NCBI RefSeq assembly: GCF_004801415.1
Contig: NZ_SSNX01000003.1
Span: forward strand, 62,001-126,000
Direction of reading: 5' to 3'
Source of the DNA: Deinococcus sp. KSM4-11
GTDB lineage: Bacteria > Deinococcota > Deinococci > Deinococcales > Deinococcaceae
Length of the DNA: 64,000 bases
Shown here: positions 39,405 to 50,676 of the stretch, piece after piece
Numbering within the stretch: position 1 is the first letter of the stretch
How the letters are laid out: every line of letters starts with the position of its first letter
Made by a program: the position numbers and the translations under genes
Notes under the pieces: generated by a model
Seen by the model: the letters and a program-made list of their open reading frames with translations, nothing else
Database searches by the model: none
What the model was told of the DNA's origin: nothing

Positions 39405-39428
39405 AGCGGGAGTCTGCCGCTGTTTATT
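39405..39428 (+). terminator. Weak hairpin with U-rich tail after the ABC exporter
   Basis: A 5-bp stem (AGCGG/CCGCT) is followed by GTTTATT, a few bases after the stop. Confidence 0.4.
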
Positions 39429-39675
39429 GATAACGGCATAAGTTCGTACAGCACTCAAAAACTGGGAGTCGCTCCTGGCCGGGTATCAGAGGTCATATGA
39501 TCCGGAACACCGATACGGACTTTAGCCGCTATTAGTAGACTCCTGCGGCGCTCTGTGTCACCTCCCCTTGAACGTGAGGCAAGGCGATTCCCTGGCCCCT
39601 CGACCTCTCAATGGAAGCTGGCCGCGAAGCGCACGGAGGCGTGAACGCAGGGCTGTGCACCCTTCGGGAGGGTGT

Positions 39676-42192
<2,517 letters not shown>

Positions 42193-42199
42193 AACCCGC

Positions 42200-42205
42200 A
42201 GGCTA
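42200..42205 (-). promoter_or_regulatory. -10 hexamer of a leaderless promoter (priA)
   Basis: TAGCCT on the minus strand, 7 nt before GTG 42192. Confidence 0.5.
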
Positions 42206-42265
42206 GCGCGGCGGGCCCAATCCGCGATGTCCGGACGTCACGAACGGACGGGCGCGGCCCTCCCC

Positions 42266-42271
42266 TACACT
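42266..42271 (+). promoter_or_regulatory. -10 hexamer of a leaderless promoter (EamA transporter)
   Basis: TACACT lies 7 nt before GTG 42279. It is divergent from priA across an 86-bp gap. Confidence 0.55.
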
Positions 42272-42278
42272 GGCGCGC

Positions 42279-43175
42279 GTGACCTCACCTGCCATCCACC
42301 CGCCGATGTCCGACACGCGCAGCGGGGTGGGCCTGGGCGTGCTGGCGGCCCTGGCCTTCAGCACGCTGGGCATCTTCGGCAAGCTGGCGGCGGGGCTGGG
42401 CCTGGACAGCCACGCGGCCCTGGGGTGGCGCTTCGCCGTGGTGGCACTGATCCTGCTTCCCCTGTCCGGACGGCTCGGGTGGGCCGTGCGTGCCCGCCTG
42501 ATCGGCGTGGGCGCGCTGTACACGGTGGCCACCCTCGCGTACTTCCTGGCGCTGGACCGCGTGACGGCCGGCACCACGAGCCTGCTGCTGTACTCGGCCC
42601 CCGCCTACGTGGTGCTGCTGGGCTGGCTGCAGGGACAGGCCCCCCGCCGGACGCAGCTGGGCGCGGTGGCGCTGGCCGGGCTGGGACTGGGGCTGGTCAT
42701 CGGCCTGCCCGGGGGTGCCGACCGCGACGCGGTGGGCCTGCTGTGCGGCGCGGCGGCCGGAGTCCTGTACGCCCTGTATCTCAGCGCCTCGGAGCGCTTC
42801 CTGGGCGGCGTCACGCCGGTCGCGGCGACGGCGCACATGGCGCTCGTGGCCGGCGTGACCTTCGGCATCCTGGCAGGCGTGAGGGGCACGCTGCACGTTC
42901 CCCATGACCTTCCTTCCTGGGGCGTGATCCTGGGCATGGCCCTCATCCCGACCATCGTGGCGGTCCCCGCCCTGTACGGCGCCATCGCCCGCCTGGGGGC
43001 CACGCGCGCCAGTCTGCTGGGCACCCTGGAACCGCTGTTCACGGTGCTGCTGGCCACGCTGCTGCTGCGCGAGCACCTGGGCAGCGGCGCGCTGCTGGGC
43101 GGCGTGCTGATCCTCGCCGGGGCCGGACTGGCCCAGTGGCCCGCGCGGCGCGTACCCGCTGTCCCACACCCCTGA
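42279..43175 (+). CDS. EamA (DMT superfamily) transporter
   Basis: A 298-residue protein of ten hydrophobic helices in two EamA repeats (AALAFSTLGIFGKLAAGLGL with TAGTTSLLLYSAPAYVVLLGW, and AAAGVLYALYLSAS with GATRASLLGTLEPLFTVLLATLLLREHL). Members export or import amino acids, sugars or other metabolites; the substrate is not predictable. GTG 42279 is favoured over ATG 42306 by the TACACT box seven bases upstream. Confidence 0.9.
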   Translation: MTSPAIHPPMSDTRSGVGLGVLAALAFSTLGIFGKLAAGLGLDSHAALGWRFAVVALILLPLSGRLGWAVRARLIGVGALYTVATLAYFLALDRVTAGTTSLLLYSAPAYVVLLGWLQGQAPRRTQLGAVALAGLGLGLVIGLPGGADRDAVGLLCGAAAGVLYALYLSASERFLGGVTPVAATAHMALVAGVTFGILAGVRGTLHVPHDLPSWGVILGMALIPTIVAVPALYGAIARLGATRASLLGTLEPLFTVLLATLLLREHLGSGALLGGVLILAGAGLAQWPARRVPAVPHP

Positions 43176-43192
43176 GCGTCCGGCACAGTAGC

Positions 43193-43222
43193 GGCGTCCG
43201 GACTGTCGAGTGTCCGGACGCC
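43193..43222. terminator. Bidirectional hairpin between EamA and DUF4384 genes
   Basis: A perfect 11-bp stem (43193-43203 with 43212-43222) and 8-nt loop lies between convergent stops. Confidence 0.65.
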
Positions 43223-43241
43223 CTCCTGTACAGCCCTGTGC

Positions 43242-43829
43242 TCAGTACGCGACGTTGTACTGCACGGCGTCGCTCGTCCAGTCCTGCTGTGGCACGGGCT
43301 GGCTGACCGGATCGACCACGATGCTCAGCGCCTGCGCGAGCCGGCCTGGATCCTGGGGTTTCACGGTGGCGAAGGCCCCGCCGCCGCTGTAGGAGCTGAG
43401 TTCGCTGAGGTTCAGCTGGTGGCGGCTGGCGATGACCAGCACCTTGTTCAGGCCGTACGGCCCGGCAATGTTGAACTGGAAGTTGTCCCCGGCGCTGGGG
43501 AAGGTGCGGACCTGTCCGGCGCGCACGTAGTTGCCACCGCCCAGGCGGTTGGGCAGGATCTGATCGGTGGTGCCGTCGGGGTTGATGTTGAACAGGTACA
43601 CGTAGGCGTCCTCGCTGACGCGGGCCGAGACGCTGATGTTCTCGCCGATGCGGTAGCTGGGCGTGCCGTTGCCGTACGGATCGCGGTTCACCCAGACCTG
43701 CACGCTCAGGCTGGTGGGCACCGGGTTCACGATGATGCTCTGCGCGCTGATCCTGGGCGCGGCGAGGGCGGGGGCCCCCAGGCCCAGCAGGGAGGCGGTC
43801 AGGGCGAGCAGGACGAAGGGCTTTTTCAT
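43242..43829 (-). CDS. Exported DUF4384 domain protein
   Basis: A 195-residue protein with a signal peptide (KKPFVLLALTASLLGLGAPALA), then a strand-rich region with the DUF4384 pattern YRIGENISVSARVSEDAYVYLFNINPDGTTDQILPN and VRTFPSAGDNFQFNIAGPYGLNKVLVIAS. Deinococcus species carry several such surface proteins. No enzymatic residues stand out. ATG 43829 begins the signal peptide exactly. Confidence 0.88.
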   Translation of the reverse strand: MKKPFVLLALTASLLGLGAPALAAPRISAQSIIVNPVPTSLSVQVWVNRDPYGNGTPSYRIGENISVSARVSEDAYVYLFNINPDGTTDQILPNRLGGGNYVRAGQVRTFPSAGDNFQFNIAGPYGLNKVLVIASRHQLNLSELSSYSGGGAFATVKPQDPGRLAQALSIVVDPVSQPVPQQDWTSDAVQYNVAY

Positions 43830-43966
43830 ACCTTTCACGGTAGTCCCCGCCACCTGACGCCCGGTGAATGGGAGCTGACGGAACGTGAGTCCGGCGACGT
43901 TTTCCCTCATGACTGCTTTCTGACGCGCCCACAGCAAAACGGCCCCCGTGAAGGAGGCCGCCACTG

Positions 43967-44040
43967 TGGCAGGGATACTAGGATTCGAACCTAGACAAAC
44001 AGATCCAAAATCTGTTGTGCTGCCATTACACCATATCCCT
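43967..44040 (-). tRNA. tRNA-Gln (anticodon TTG)
   Basis: On the minus strand: acceptor AGGGATA/TATCCCT, D arm with GTGTAATGGCAGC, anticodon stem ACAGA/TCTGT with loop TTTTGGA (anticodon UUG), T arm GGTTCGAATCC, discriminator G and encoded CCA. In organisms without GlnRS the charged Glu would be amidated by GatCAB; gatC is 10 kb away. Confidence 0.95.
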
Positions 44041-44110
44041 GTGCTGCGCCCGCGTTCAGCGCATCGGGAGTATAGCCGTGCCCCGCGAGGAGGGTCAACT
44101 TGCTGATGGG

Positions 44111-46750
44111 TCACGCACCGGCTGGAGCGGGTGGCCCCTCGGTCACGCTGAGGCTGGCATGCACGAGCAGCAGCCGCTTCTGGCCCACGCCGGGAAAGTA
44201 CACCAGCACCTCGCGCCGTTCGCCCTGGTGAAAGCCCGACAGGAACACGCCCTCGCCGAACTTCGGGTGCTTCAGACGCAGCGGGGTGGTGGTATCGACC
44301 ATGCGCTGGATCTCGCGGCTGGGAATGCCCAGGCGGGCGCTGACTTCCGGCAGCGACAGGCCGTGCAGGTCGAGCAGTTCCCGCGCCTGGAGCGGCCACG
44401 AGGGCGGCAGGTCCGGCAGGGTGTCCGGAATGAGATCGGCTGAACTGCCCTCGTCTGGCACGGCGGTGACGCCCAGCACGGCCTCCAGGAACGCGCGGGT
44501 GGCGTGCTTGTCGGTGGGCCGACGCTCACCGCTGGGCAGAAACGGTGCGGAACAGCGGCTGACCGCAATGCACGCGTAACAGCCCTCCGGGGCCTTGCAG
44601 CAGGTCTTGGAGGTCAGGTGCAGGGCCCGGTGCAGCAGGTCGTCCAGGTGCTCGTACGCGCGCCGCGACACGCCCAGGCCGCCCAGCCAGTCGTCGTACA
44701 CGTAGAAGTAGGTGTCGTGGCCGTCCCGGAACGCGCCCGCGAGATCGTTCTCGTCGCAGGCGACGCGTTCGGGCGTGACCTTCTGGAGCAGGTGCTTGAG
44801 GGTATGCGCCACCGCCGTGGGGCGCTCGGTGCTGCGCGCGTCGATGCCGATCTCCAGGGCACTGGTGCGGAAGGGCGGCAGCTCGATGGGGTCGTCGTAC
44901 AGGTGCTCGGACAGCTTGTGATCCTGCATGCGGTCCTGGATGCGCCCGCCGCACTTCGCGCAGACGCGCTCGGTCTCGCCGGGCTCACGGTCGCAGCCCA
45001 CGCACACGCGCTCGAACACCTGCCGCAGCATCTGGTACCCGGTGTACCGGCGGCGGATGACGACCTCGCCGTGCCGGAAGGCCAGCGGGCCGCGCCGCTG
45101 CCACTCGCCCATACCGCGCGGCGTGACTGTCGTGGCGTACAGCCCGCGCGTGAACAGGTTCGCGGCGTCGAAGCGCTCGACCAGGATCGCGGTGCCGTCG
45201 CGGTGCCGCTCCCAGCGGATCACCTTGTAGCCCTGCCCGTCCAGCGTGAAGACCGCGCCCTCGTGCTTCTCGGTGTACGCGTAGTGCTGGCTGGGCGATT
45301 CGAGCGGCAGTTCCAGCGCCTTCACACCGTGTTTCTCCCAGTCGGCGGCCTCGATCACCACGAACTTCTGGCTGCCCTCGCCGCGCAGGTTCCAGTACTT
45401 CTGGACGGTCACTTCCGGAAGGTGTGGCTCCGGCAGGCCCGCCGAGCGGAATTCCTCGTTTGCGCGGGCCTGGTGTTTGGGCGACAGGTACGGGTTCTGC
45501 GCCTCCACCACGGCCTTTTCGATGGGACCGGTGAGCAGGTCGAGGAAGTTTCCGGCGTTGCTGTAAAAGGCGTCGGCGGGCTGCGGCACGCCCTGCTCGT
45601 TCAGAGAGGGAAGGTACAGCACCAGTCCCGGCGCGACCCGCCCAGCGCGGCCCGCCATCTGCCGGAAGGCCATGCGCGAGCCCGGATACCCGTCGATGAT
45701 CACGACCTCCAGGTCACCGATGTCCACGCCGGCCTCCAGGGCGTTCGTGGCAAACATCACCCCACTTTTCGCGCGGCGGAACTCGCTGAGACGGCCCTCG
45801 CGGTCGCTGGTGCCCGCCATGTACAGGTGCGCGCAGCCCGCGTACTGCGGCTGCGCCCGGTACGTGGAGTACAGCCGCGCCGCCCGCGAGCGCCCCCGGA
45901 AGAAGGCCAGCACCTTCAGGCCATGCCGGGCGCTGGCGTCCATGACGGCGTTCCAGAACCGCCGGGGCTGCCCTCGGTGATCCGCGAGGTAGTACAGCTT
46001 CCCCGGTTTCGCCGCACCGGACTCGCTGACCTCCACGGCGTCCACGCCGGCCAATTCCCGCGCGAACTCGGCCGGGTTGCCGATGGTCGCGGTGCTCAGC
46101 ACCACCTGTGGGGTCGCGCCCAGTGCCCGCGCAAGCTCCAGCAGCCGCCGCAGCATCCCCGCGACCTCCGACCCGAACCCGCCCCGGTAGGTGTGCGCCT
46201 CGTCCAGCACGATGAACGCCAGCTTCGACAGGAACCCGCGCACGCGGGGCTGCGTCAGCGACCAGTGCAGCTTGTCGGGCGTGGCCGTGACCATCCGCAC
46301 GCCATCGGCGAACACCTCCGGCACCTGCGCCGCCCCGTGGAACGTCCCGATCCCCCACGGAAAGCCGCCGCGCTCCCGGAAGGCCAGCAGCTTGTCCCGC
46401 TGATCCTGCCCGAGGGCCACCAGCGGGTACACGAACAGGGCCGTGGCATCCGGGTCGGTCTCCAGCCGCTCGAACACGCCGGGAAAGAACGCGCCGGTCT
46501 TGCCGCTCGCGGTCGGGGTGGTCACGATCACGTGCTGCCCGTCCCGCATCAGGCGGTACACCTCGGCCTGATGGGCGTACACCCGGTCGAAGCCGAAGCC
46601 GCGTGCCACCGCCGGCGACCAGCCCAGTTCTCCCACGCCCAGCGTCTGGGCCGGGGCCGCGTCCTCGACATGCAGCCGTGCCGCGCCGCCGCCCAGCGTG
46701 TCCCGCAGGAACCCCTCCAGATGGGCGGTGGGGGAGCGGGCCAGCAGCAT
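44111..46750 (-). CDS. MrfA-like DEAH/DUF1998 helicase with Tudor-like C-terminus
   Basis: An 879-residue superfamily 2 helicase: Q-like YAHQAEVYRLM, Walker A TTPTASGKT, DEAH in FIVLDEAHTYRGG, LSTATIGNP, and motif VI QMAGRAGR. A DUF1998-type region has Cys clusters (CVGCDREPGETERVCAKCGG and KTCCKAPEGCYACIAVSRC). MrfA proteins act in excision repair of mitomycin damage. Residues 820-867 (HPKFGEGVFLSGF, VYFPGVGQKRLLLVHASL) look like the Tudor-like tail of UvrD/PcrA, preceded by an HTH-like stretch. ATG 46750 lies seven bases after TACACT. No MrfB-like exonuclease is adjacent. Confidence 0.88.
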   Translation of the reverse strand: MLLARSPTAHLEGFLRDTLGGGAARLHVEDAAPAQTLGVGELGWSPAVARGFGFDRVYAHQAEVYRLMRDGQHVIVTTPTASGKTGAFFPGVFERLETDPDATALFVYPLVALGQDQRDKLLAFRERGGFPWGIGTFHGAAQVPEVFADGVRMVTATPDKLHWSLTQPRVRGFLSKLAFIVLDEAHTYRGGFGSEVAGMLRRLLELARALGATPQVVLSTATIGNPAEFARELAGVDAVEVSESGAAKPGKLYYLADHRGQPRRFWNAVMDASARHGLKVLAFFRGRSRAARLYSTYRAQPQYAGCAHLYMAGTSDREGRLSEFRRAKSGVMFATNALEAGVDIGDLEVVIIDGYPGSRMAFRQMAGRAGRVAPGLVLYLPSLNEQGVPQPADAFYSNAGNFLDLLTGPIEKAVVEAQNPYLSPKHQARANEEFRSAGLPEPHLPEVTVQKYWNLRGEGSQKFVVIEAADWEKHGVKALELPLESPSQHYAYTEKHEGAVFTLDGQGYKVIRWERHRDGTAILVERFDAANLFTRGLYATTVTPRGMGEWQRRGPLAFRHGEVVIRRRYTGYQMLRQVFERVCVGCDREPGETERVCAKCGGRIQDRMQDHKLSEHLYDDPIELPPFRTSALEIGIDARSTERPTAVAHTLKHLLQKVTPERVACDENDLAGAFRDGHDTYFYVYDDWLGGLGVSRRAYEHLDDLLHRALHLTSKTCCKAPEGCYACIAVSRCSAPFLPSGERRPTDKHATRAFLEAVLGVTAVPDEGSSADLIPDTLPDLPPSWPLQARELLDLHGLSLPEVSARLGIPSREIQRMVDTTTPLRLKHPKFGEGVFLSGFHQGERREVLVYFPGVGQKRLLLVHASLSVTEGPPAPAGA

Positions 46751-46757
46751 GGGCTTC

Positions 46758-46763
46758 AGTGTA
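46758..46763 (-). promoter_or_regulatory. -10 hexamer of a leaderless promoter (helicase)
   Basis: TACACT on the minus strand, 7 nt before ATG 46750. Confidence 0.5.
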
Positions 46764-46810
46764 GGCGCGCAGGCACGGGAACGCGGGGAAGATGCGTCAC
46801 GTTGAGGGAA

Positions 46811-46921
46811 TCAGCGCACCTGTGCCATGTGCTTCTTGCCGCCGGCCTTGCGGACCAGTTTGCCCTCGCGCATCAGGAGCCCCAGCACGGAGTAGGACAG
46901 GTAATCCTTGGAGCCGCCCCC
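46811..46921 (-). pseudogene. In-frame C-terminal remainder of the GIY-YIG protein, beyond a TAA
   Basis: After TAA 46922-46924 the same frame stays open for 36 codons to TGA 46811-46813 and reads GGGSKDYLSYSVLGLLMREG followed by a basic end with KKHMAQVR. This looks like the natural winged-helix end of the upstream protein and has no start of its own. The simplest history is one nonsense change, for example TAC to TAA. A sequencing error is possible since a run of five C adjoins the stop. Confidence 0.6.
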
Positions 46922-47392
46922 TTAGTCGCTGCGCAGCCCGAGCAGGCTGGCCGTCTCGGAGTTGGTGATGCCCGCCGGGTTCGCCTGCGCGAGCTCCAGC
47001 ACAGCGTCTTTCACCAGACCCAGGCCAACCTGCGCTTTCTCCTTCACACCGGACGGTACGACCAGTTGCAGGCGGGCTTTAGCGCCCAGCCCAGCAGGCA
47101 TGACCGTGTTCATGAGCAGGCCGCCACTCGCCACGGTGCCGAACGCGGCGATCAATTCCGCCTCGATCCGTAACGCCTGAGCCTCAGTGAGTCCCTCAAC
47201 CAGCCGTGCGATCAAGACCTGATGACCAGCCTCCTGAATCTCCCGGATGCGCTGGCCCTTAAGCGTGCCGTCGGGTCGGGCATCGTGGTCATGCGAGCGG
47301 ACACCCGTGCCCTTGCCAATATAAATGGGCACCGCAGGCGACGTGCGCGGATCCTTCAGGGCGTACACGTAGTACGAGGTGTCCTGAGTCAT
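46922..47392 (-). CDS. GIY-YIG-type (LEM-3-like) nuclease-domain protein, prematurely ended
   Basis: A 156-residue product whose start YYVYALKDPRTSPAVPIYIGKGTGVRSHDH fits the GIY-YIG variant with YVYAL and PIYIGKGTG. Further motifs are LVEGLTEAQALRIEAELI and GGLLMN, the last two resembling the catalytic Glu and Asn region. A helical region ending LAQANPAGITNSETASLLGL precedes the TAA. The frame continues beyond this stop into what seems to be the rest of a winged-helix domain. It may be a broken gene or still active, since the nuclease part is whole. Confidence 0.7.
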   Translation of the reverse strand: MTQDTSYYVYALKDPRTSPAVPIYIGKGTGVRSHDHDARPDGTLKGQRIREIQEAGHQVLIARLVEGLTEAQALRIEAELIAAFGTVASGGLLMNTVMPAGLGAKARLQLVVPSGVKEKAQVGLGLVKDAVLELAQANPAGITNSETASLLGLRSD

Positions 47393-47434
47393 CGAATGAC
47401 GACAGTGTGACGCACTGACACGCTCTGCACTGCC

Positions 47435-48466
47435 TCATCCCCGCATCAGGAAGTGTTCGATGATCGCGTGATGGTCCTCGAAGAACAGCTCAGGGCGTTC
47501 CATGGCGTCGCCCAGCGGCATCCACAGGGCGTGGGGTTCGCTGAGCACCGGGAGCTGCCCGATGCCGAGGTCGAAGTGGAAGGCGTGCGTGACGGTGCGG
47601 CCGCGCAGGCTGCGGTCCGGGTAGTCGAAGACCTTCTGGCTGCGCAGTTGGGTGTCCAGGGGAATGGCGGTGTTCAGGCCACTCTCGCCGCGCACCTTGC
47701 GCATGGCGCATTCCAGCAGCGTTTCCTGTTGACCGACGAAGCCGCCGGGCATGGCGAGGCGGTTGCGGCCGGGCAGGCCGTCGCGGCGGACCAGCAGGAC
47801 GTGGCCGCTGCGCGTGACGACGCCGTCGGCGGTGAGAAACACCGGGGGGAAGGGCGCGTCCTTCCAGGACTCGCGGTACTCGCGCAGGTAGTCGTATTCG
47901 GCGCGCAGGTCGGCGTACTCGGCGGCGCGGTGAAAGGTGTTCAGGAAGGCGTTCACGGCGGGTGGAACCATGTCGGCGACGTCGCCCAGACGATCCTCGA
48001 AGTACGCCCGGCGGACGGTGGTGGCCGACAGGTCGCTGACGACGTGGGTGGGAATGAATTCCCAGGCGGGGAAGGAGCGCAGATAGTAGCTGCTCTCGTC
48101 CTTGATGTGGCCGATCAGGGCGACGTCGCTGCTGCCGCGCGTGTGGGCCTGCACGCCGCGCTGGACTTCGCTGAGCCACAGGGTCTCGTTGTAGAAGTAA
48201 TCGCGTACGTGGACGAACAGGATGCGGGGGCGGGCAATTCCGGCTTCCTGGAGCATGGCGGCGATGATGTCCTGGCGTTCCTCGGCGGTGAACGGGTTCT
48301 TGGGGGTGCGGGCGGCGCGGGCCGAGCCGATCACGATGATGAGTTTCTGCACGCTTCTCAGCGCCTCGAGCATGACCTCCAGGTGGGCGGTGTGGGGCGG
48401 CTCGAAGCGGCCGATGTAAACGCCGAAGGTGCGGCGGCGGCGGGAGCCGGGGAGAGGGGCCGTCAT
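47435..48466 (-). CDS. NadM-type NMN adenylyltransferase fused to a Nudix domain
   Basis: A 343-residue bifunctional-type protein. The N-terminal 190 residues are a nucleotidyltransferase ([42 protein letters not shown]) that would join NMN and ATP to NAD. The C-terminal half is a Nudix domain, but its box reads [23 protein letters not shown]: two Glu of the REUxEE core are Lys and Gly. In active relatives the Nudix half cleaves ADP-ribose. ATG 48466 is preferred, with GAGAG upstream; ATG 48475 adds three residues. Confidence 0.88.
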   Translation of the reverse strand: MTAPLPGSRRRRTFGVYIGRFEPPHTAHLEVMLEALRSVQKLIIVIGSARAARTPKNPFTAEERQDIIAAMLQEAGIARPRILFVHVRDYFYNETLWLSEVQRGVQAHTRGSSDVALIGHIKDESSYYLRSFPAWEFIPTHVVSDLSATTVRRAYFEDRLGDVADMVPPAVNAFLNTFHRAAEYADLRAEYDYLREYRESWKDAPFPPVFLTADGVVTRSGHVLLVRRDGLPGRNRLAMPGGFVGQQETLLECAMRKVRGESGLNTAIPLDTQLRSQKVFDYPDRSLRGRTVTHAFHFDLGIGQLPVLSEPHALWMPLGDAMERPELFFEDHHAIIEHFLMRG

Positions 48467-48564
48467 GTCTCTCATTTTCTGGTGCCCGCAGCCTGAGTTA
48501 CATGAGAATCGCTCTGGCGCGCAGATGCCTCACGCGGGTGCCCGGAAATGATTAAGGTGGTGAC

Positions 48565-49056
48565 ATGCGCCTGTCTGCCCTGTCGGCCCTCACCACCGCC
48601 CTGTTTCTCACTGGCGCCGCCCTGGCCGGTGGTGCGGGCGCGCCTGCGACCGGCAGTGGACAGGTACAGGCGGCGACCCCTGCCGCCGTGGCCGCCATCC
48701 TGCGCGCCGCCGGGTACACGGTCACCATGAACCCCGCCGATCCGGACAAGGATCCCAGCATGACCATCCGCCTGGGGGACGACCAGATGGACGTCTGGCT
48801 CAGCGGCTGCAAGGCCGGCACCTGCGCGCGCGTCACGGCCAGCAGCAGCTGGGACTACTCCGACCAGGGCGATCTGGATACGGGCGTCGTGAACGACTGG
48901 AACGCGAACTACTACACGCAGGCCTACACCTACGAGGGCGGCTACTACCTGGATTCCACCATGCCCCTGCGCGGCGGGTACACGGCCGCCGCCCTGAAGG
49001 CCTGGATGACCGATTACCTGAGTGACGTGCGCGACTACGGAGCGAAACTCCCCTGA
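48565..49056 (+). CDS. Exported YbjN-domain protein
   Basis: A 163-residue protein with a signal peptide (RLSALSALTTALFLTGAALA) and a YbjN-like fold: AVAAILRAAGYTVTM, DVWLSGCKAGTCARVTASSSWDY, NYYTQAYTYEGGYYLDSTMPLRGGYTAAALKAWMTDYL. The C-x5-C pair may be a disulfide. YbjN relatives are linked to motility and stress signalling, but secreted forms are uncharacterised. AAGGTGGTG lies just before ATG 48565. Confidence 0.82.
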   Translation: MRLSALSALTTALFLTGAALAGGAGAPATGSGQVQAATPAAVAAILRAAGYTVTMNPADPDKDPSMTIRLGDDQMDVWLSGCKAGTCARVTASSSWDYSDQGDLDTGVVNDWNANYYTQAYTYEGGYYLDSTMPLRGGYTAAALKAWMTDYLSDVRDYGAKLP

Positions 49057-49129
49057 TCCTGGGGACGCCTCAAGAGACCGCAAAGGCGCCGTCATCTGGC
49101 GCGACTCCACGCGCCGCACACTGGGGCAA

Positions 49130-49999
49130 ATGACCGATATCAAGCAGGTCGGGAAGCAGGTTCAGGGCCAGGTGCAGGAGGCCGCCCGCACCGCCACCCA
49201 CCACGCCGCGCCGGGCCTGGAGGCGCTGGCGCGGTTCGGGTACGCCAGCAAGGGCGTGGTGTACGGCATGCTGGGGTTTCTGGCCCTGAGTGTGGCCCTC
49301 GGGCGGGGCGGCCAGACGACCGACACCAAGGGCAGCCTGCTGCGCCTGGAGGATCTGCCCGGCGGTCAGGTACTGATGTGGCTGCTGGTACTGGGCCTCA
49401 TCGGGTACGCGCTGTGGCAGGTGCTGCGAGCGTTTCTTGACCCGGAGCACCAGGGCACGAAACCGGGCGCCATGGTCAAGCGCACCGGGTACCTGCTGAG
49501 CGGCGGCGCGAACATCGCGCTGGCCATCTTCGCCGCGCGGGTCGCCTCCCACGGCACAGCCAGCCACACGCAGAACGGCACGGCCAGCGCGGCGAATACC
49601 GTTCTGCACGTTCCGGGCGGGCAGGTTCTGCTGGGGCTGGGGGCAGTGGCACTGTTCGCCCTGGCGGGCAGTCAGCTGTACACGGCGTACGGCGCGAAGT
49701 TCATGAAGCGCATGGCCTTCCGGGACATCGGCGCGCGGTACCAGGGAACGCTGAAGCGCGTGGGGCAGCTGGGCATCGCGTCGCGTGGGGTGCTGAGCGC
49801 GATCATCGGCGGGTTCCTGCTGGTCGCCGCATGGCAGGATTCGGCCGGGCAGGTCGTGGGCGTGTCCGGCGCGCTGACGTGGCTCCACAGTCAGCCGCAG
49901 GGCAACGTCCTGCTGGCGGCCGTGGCGGTGGGCACGCTGTGCTACGGCGCGTGGTGCATCGTTCAGGCCGTGTACCGCCGCATCCGCGTGGAGGGCTGA
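49130..49999 (+). CDS. DUF1206 membrane protein
   Basis: A 289-residue protein with three repeats of the DUF1206 unit, each beginning with an aromatic-Gly helix (ARFGYASKGVVYGMLGFLAL, KRTGYLLSGGANIALAIFA, VGQLGIASRGVLSAIIGGFLL) and containing a second helix, six helices in all. A soluble N-terminus (QVGKQVQGQVQEAARTATHH) precedes them. The function is unknown. ATG 49130 begins just after the run GGGGCAA; the longer frame to 49022 overlaps the YbjN gene. Confidence 0.85.
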   Translation: MTDIKQVGKQVQGQVQEAARTATHHAAPGLEALARFGYASKGVVYGMLGFLALSVALGRGGQTTDTKGSLLRLEDLPGGQVLMWLLVLGLIGYALWQVLRAFLDPEHQGTKPGAMVKRTGYLLSGGANIALAIFAARVASHGTASHTQNGTASAANTVLHVPGGQVLLGLGAVALFALAGSQLYTAYGAKFMKRMAFRDIGARYQGTLKRVGQLGIASRGVLSAIIGGFLLVAAWQDSAGQVVGVSGALTWLHSQPQGNVLLAAVAVGTLCYGAWCIVQAVYRRIRVEG

Positions 50000-50026
50000 A
50001 CTCGACCCGCGTGGAACAATGCGGGC

Positions 50027-50428
50027 ATGACGTCCGGGTCTGACAGCAAGCGGCAGGTGGCGCTGATCGCGCACGACAAGAAAAAACTGGAACTCGCCAT
50101 GTTCGCCCTCGGGCACCGCGACGTGCTGCGGCAGTTCCATCTGGTCGCCACCGGCACCACCGGCGGCATTCTGGCCAAGCAGACCGGCCTGGAGGTCGAG
50201 CGGGTGCTGTCCGGCCCGATGGGCGGCGACCAGCAGATCGGCGCCCGGCTGGCCGAGGAGCGCGTGCTGGCCGTGTTCTTCTTCCGCGATCCGCTGACCG
50301 CGCAGCCGCACGAGCCCGACGTGAGCGCCCTGGTTCGGCTGTGCGACGTGCACGACATCCCCCTGGCGACCAATCCCGCGAGCGCCGAGGCGCTGATGTT
50401 GTGGCTACGCCAGCAGGGGGTGAACTGA
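50027..50428 (+). CDS. mgsA: Methylglyoxal synthase
   Basis: A 133-residue enzyme with [53 protein letters not shown] (catalytic Asp in GGDQQ) and [41 protein letters not shown]. It converts dihydroxyacetone phosphate to methylglyoxal, relieving sugar-phosphate stress. It is slightly shorter than the E. coli enzyme at the N-terminus. ATG 50027 lies 27 bp after DUF1206. Confidence 0.94.
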   Translation: MTSGSDSKRQVALIAHDKKKLELAMFALGHRDVLRQFHLVATGTTGGILAKQTGLEVERVLSGPMGGDQQIGARLAEERVLAVFFFRDPLTAQPHEPDVSALVRLCDVHDIPLATNPASAEALMLWLRQQGVN

Positions 50429-50481
50429 CCCCCGGTGGGGGTACACTTGGATCGAACCGTAGCAGGCCGTGGGAGGGATGC

Positions 50482-50667
50482 ATGAGCAGACATTCGATGC
50501 CGAGGCCCATCTTCACCGGAGTGACCGAACGAACCCGGTTGCGGGGCTCCGCGCCGCGCATCTACGTGGGACAGTCCAGAGCGCCGGAGCGCTCCGGCTC
50601 ACCGCTGGTGATGTGGGCGATCTTGGTGCTGGTCGCGCTGCTCATCCTCGTGCTGTTCAGGCTGTAA
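50482..50667 (+). CDS. Small protein with one C-terminal membrane helix
   Basis: A 61-residue product: a basic N-terminal half (RHSMPRPIFTGVTERTRLRG) and a C-terminal helix (PLVMWAILVLVALLILVLF). GGGAGGGA lies close before ATG 50482, which supports the start. No family recognised; a tail-anchored protein is likely. Confidence 0.6.
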   Translation: MSRHSMPRPIFTGVTERTRLRGSAPRIYVGQSRAPERSGSPLVMWAILVLVALLILVLFRL

Positions 50668-50676
50668 GTTGCGTCC

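Noticed and set aside
36971..39454. 827-codon minus-strand frame
   Set aside because: Shadow of the ABC exporter, with His/Gln/Arg-rich composition.
44504..47173. 889-codon plus-strand frame
   Set aside because: Shadow of the helicase; the minus strand contains all helicase motifs.
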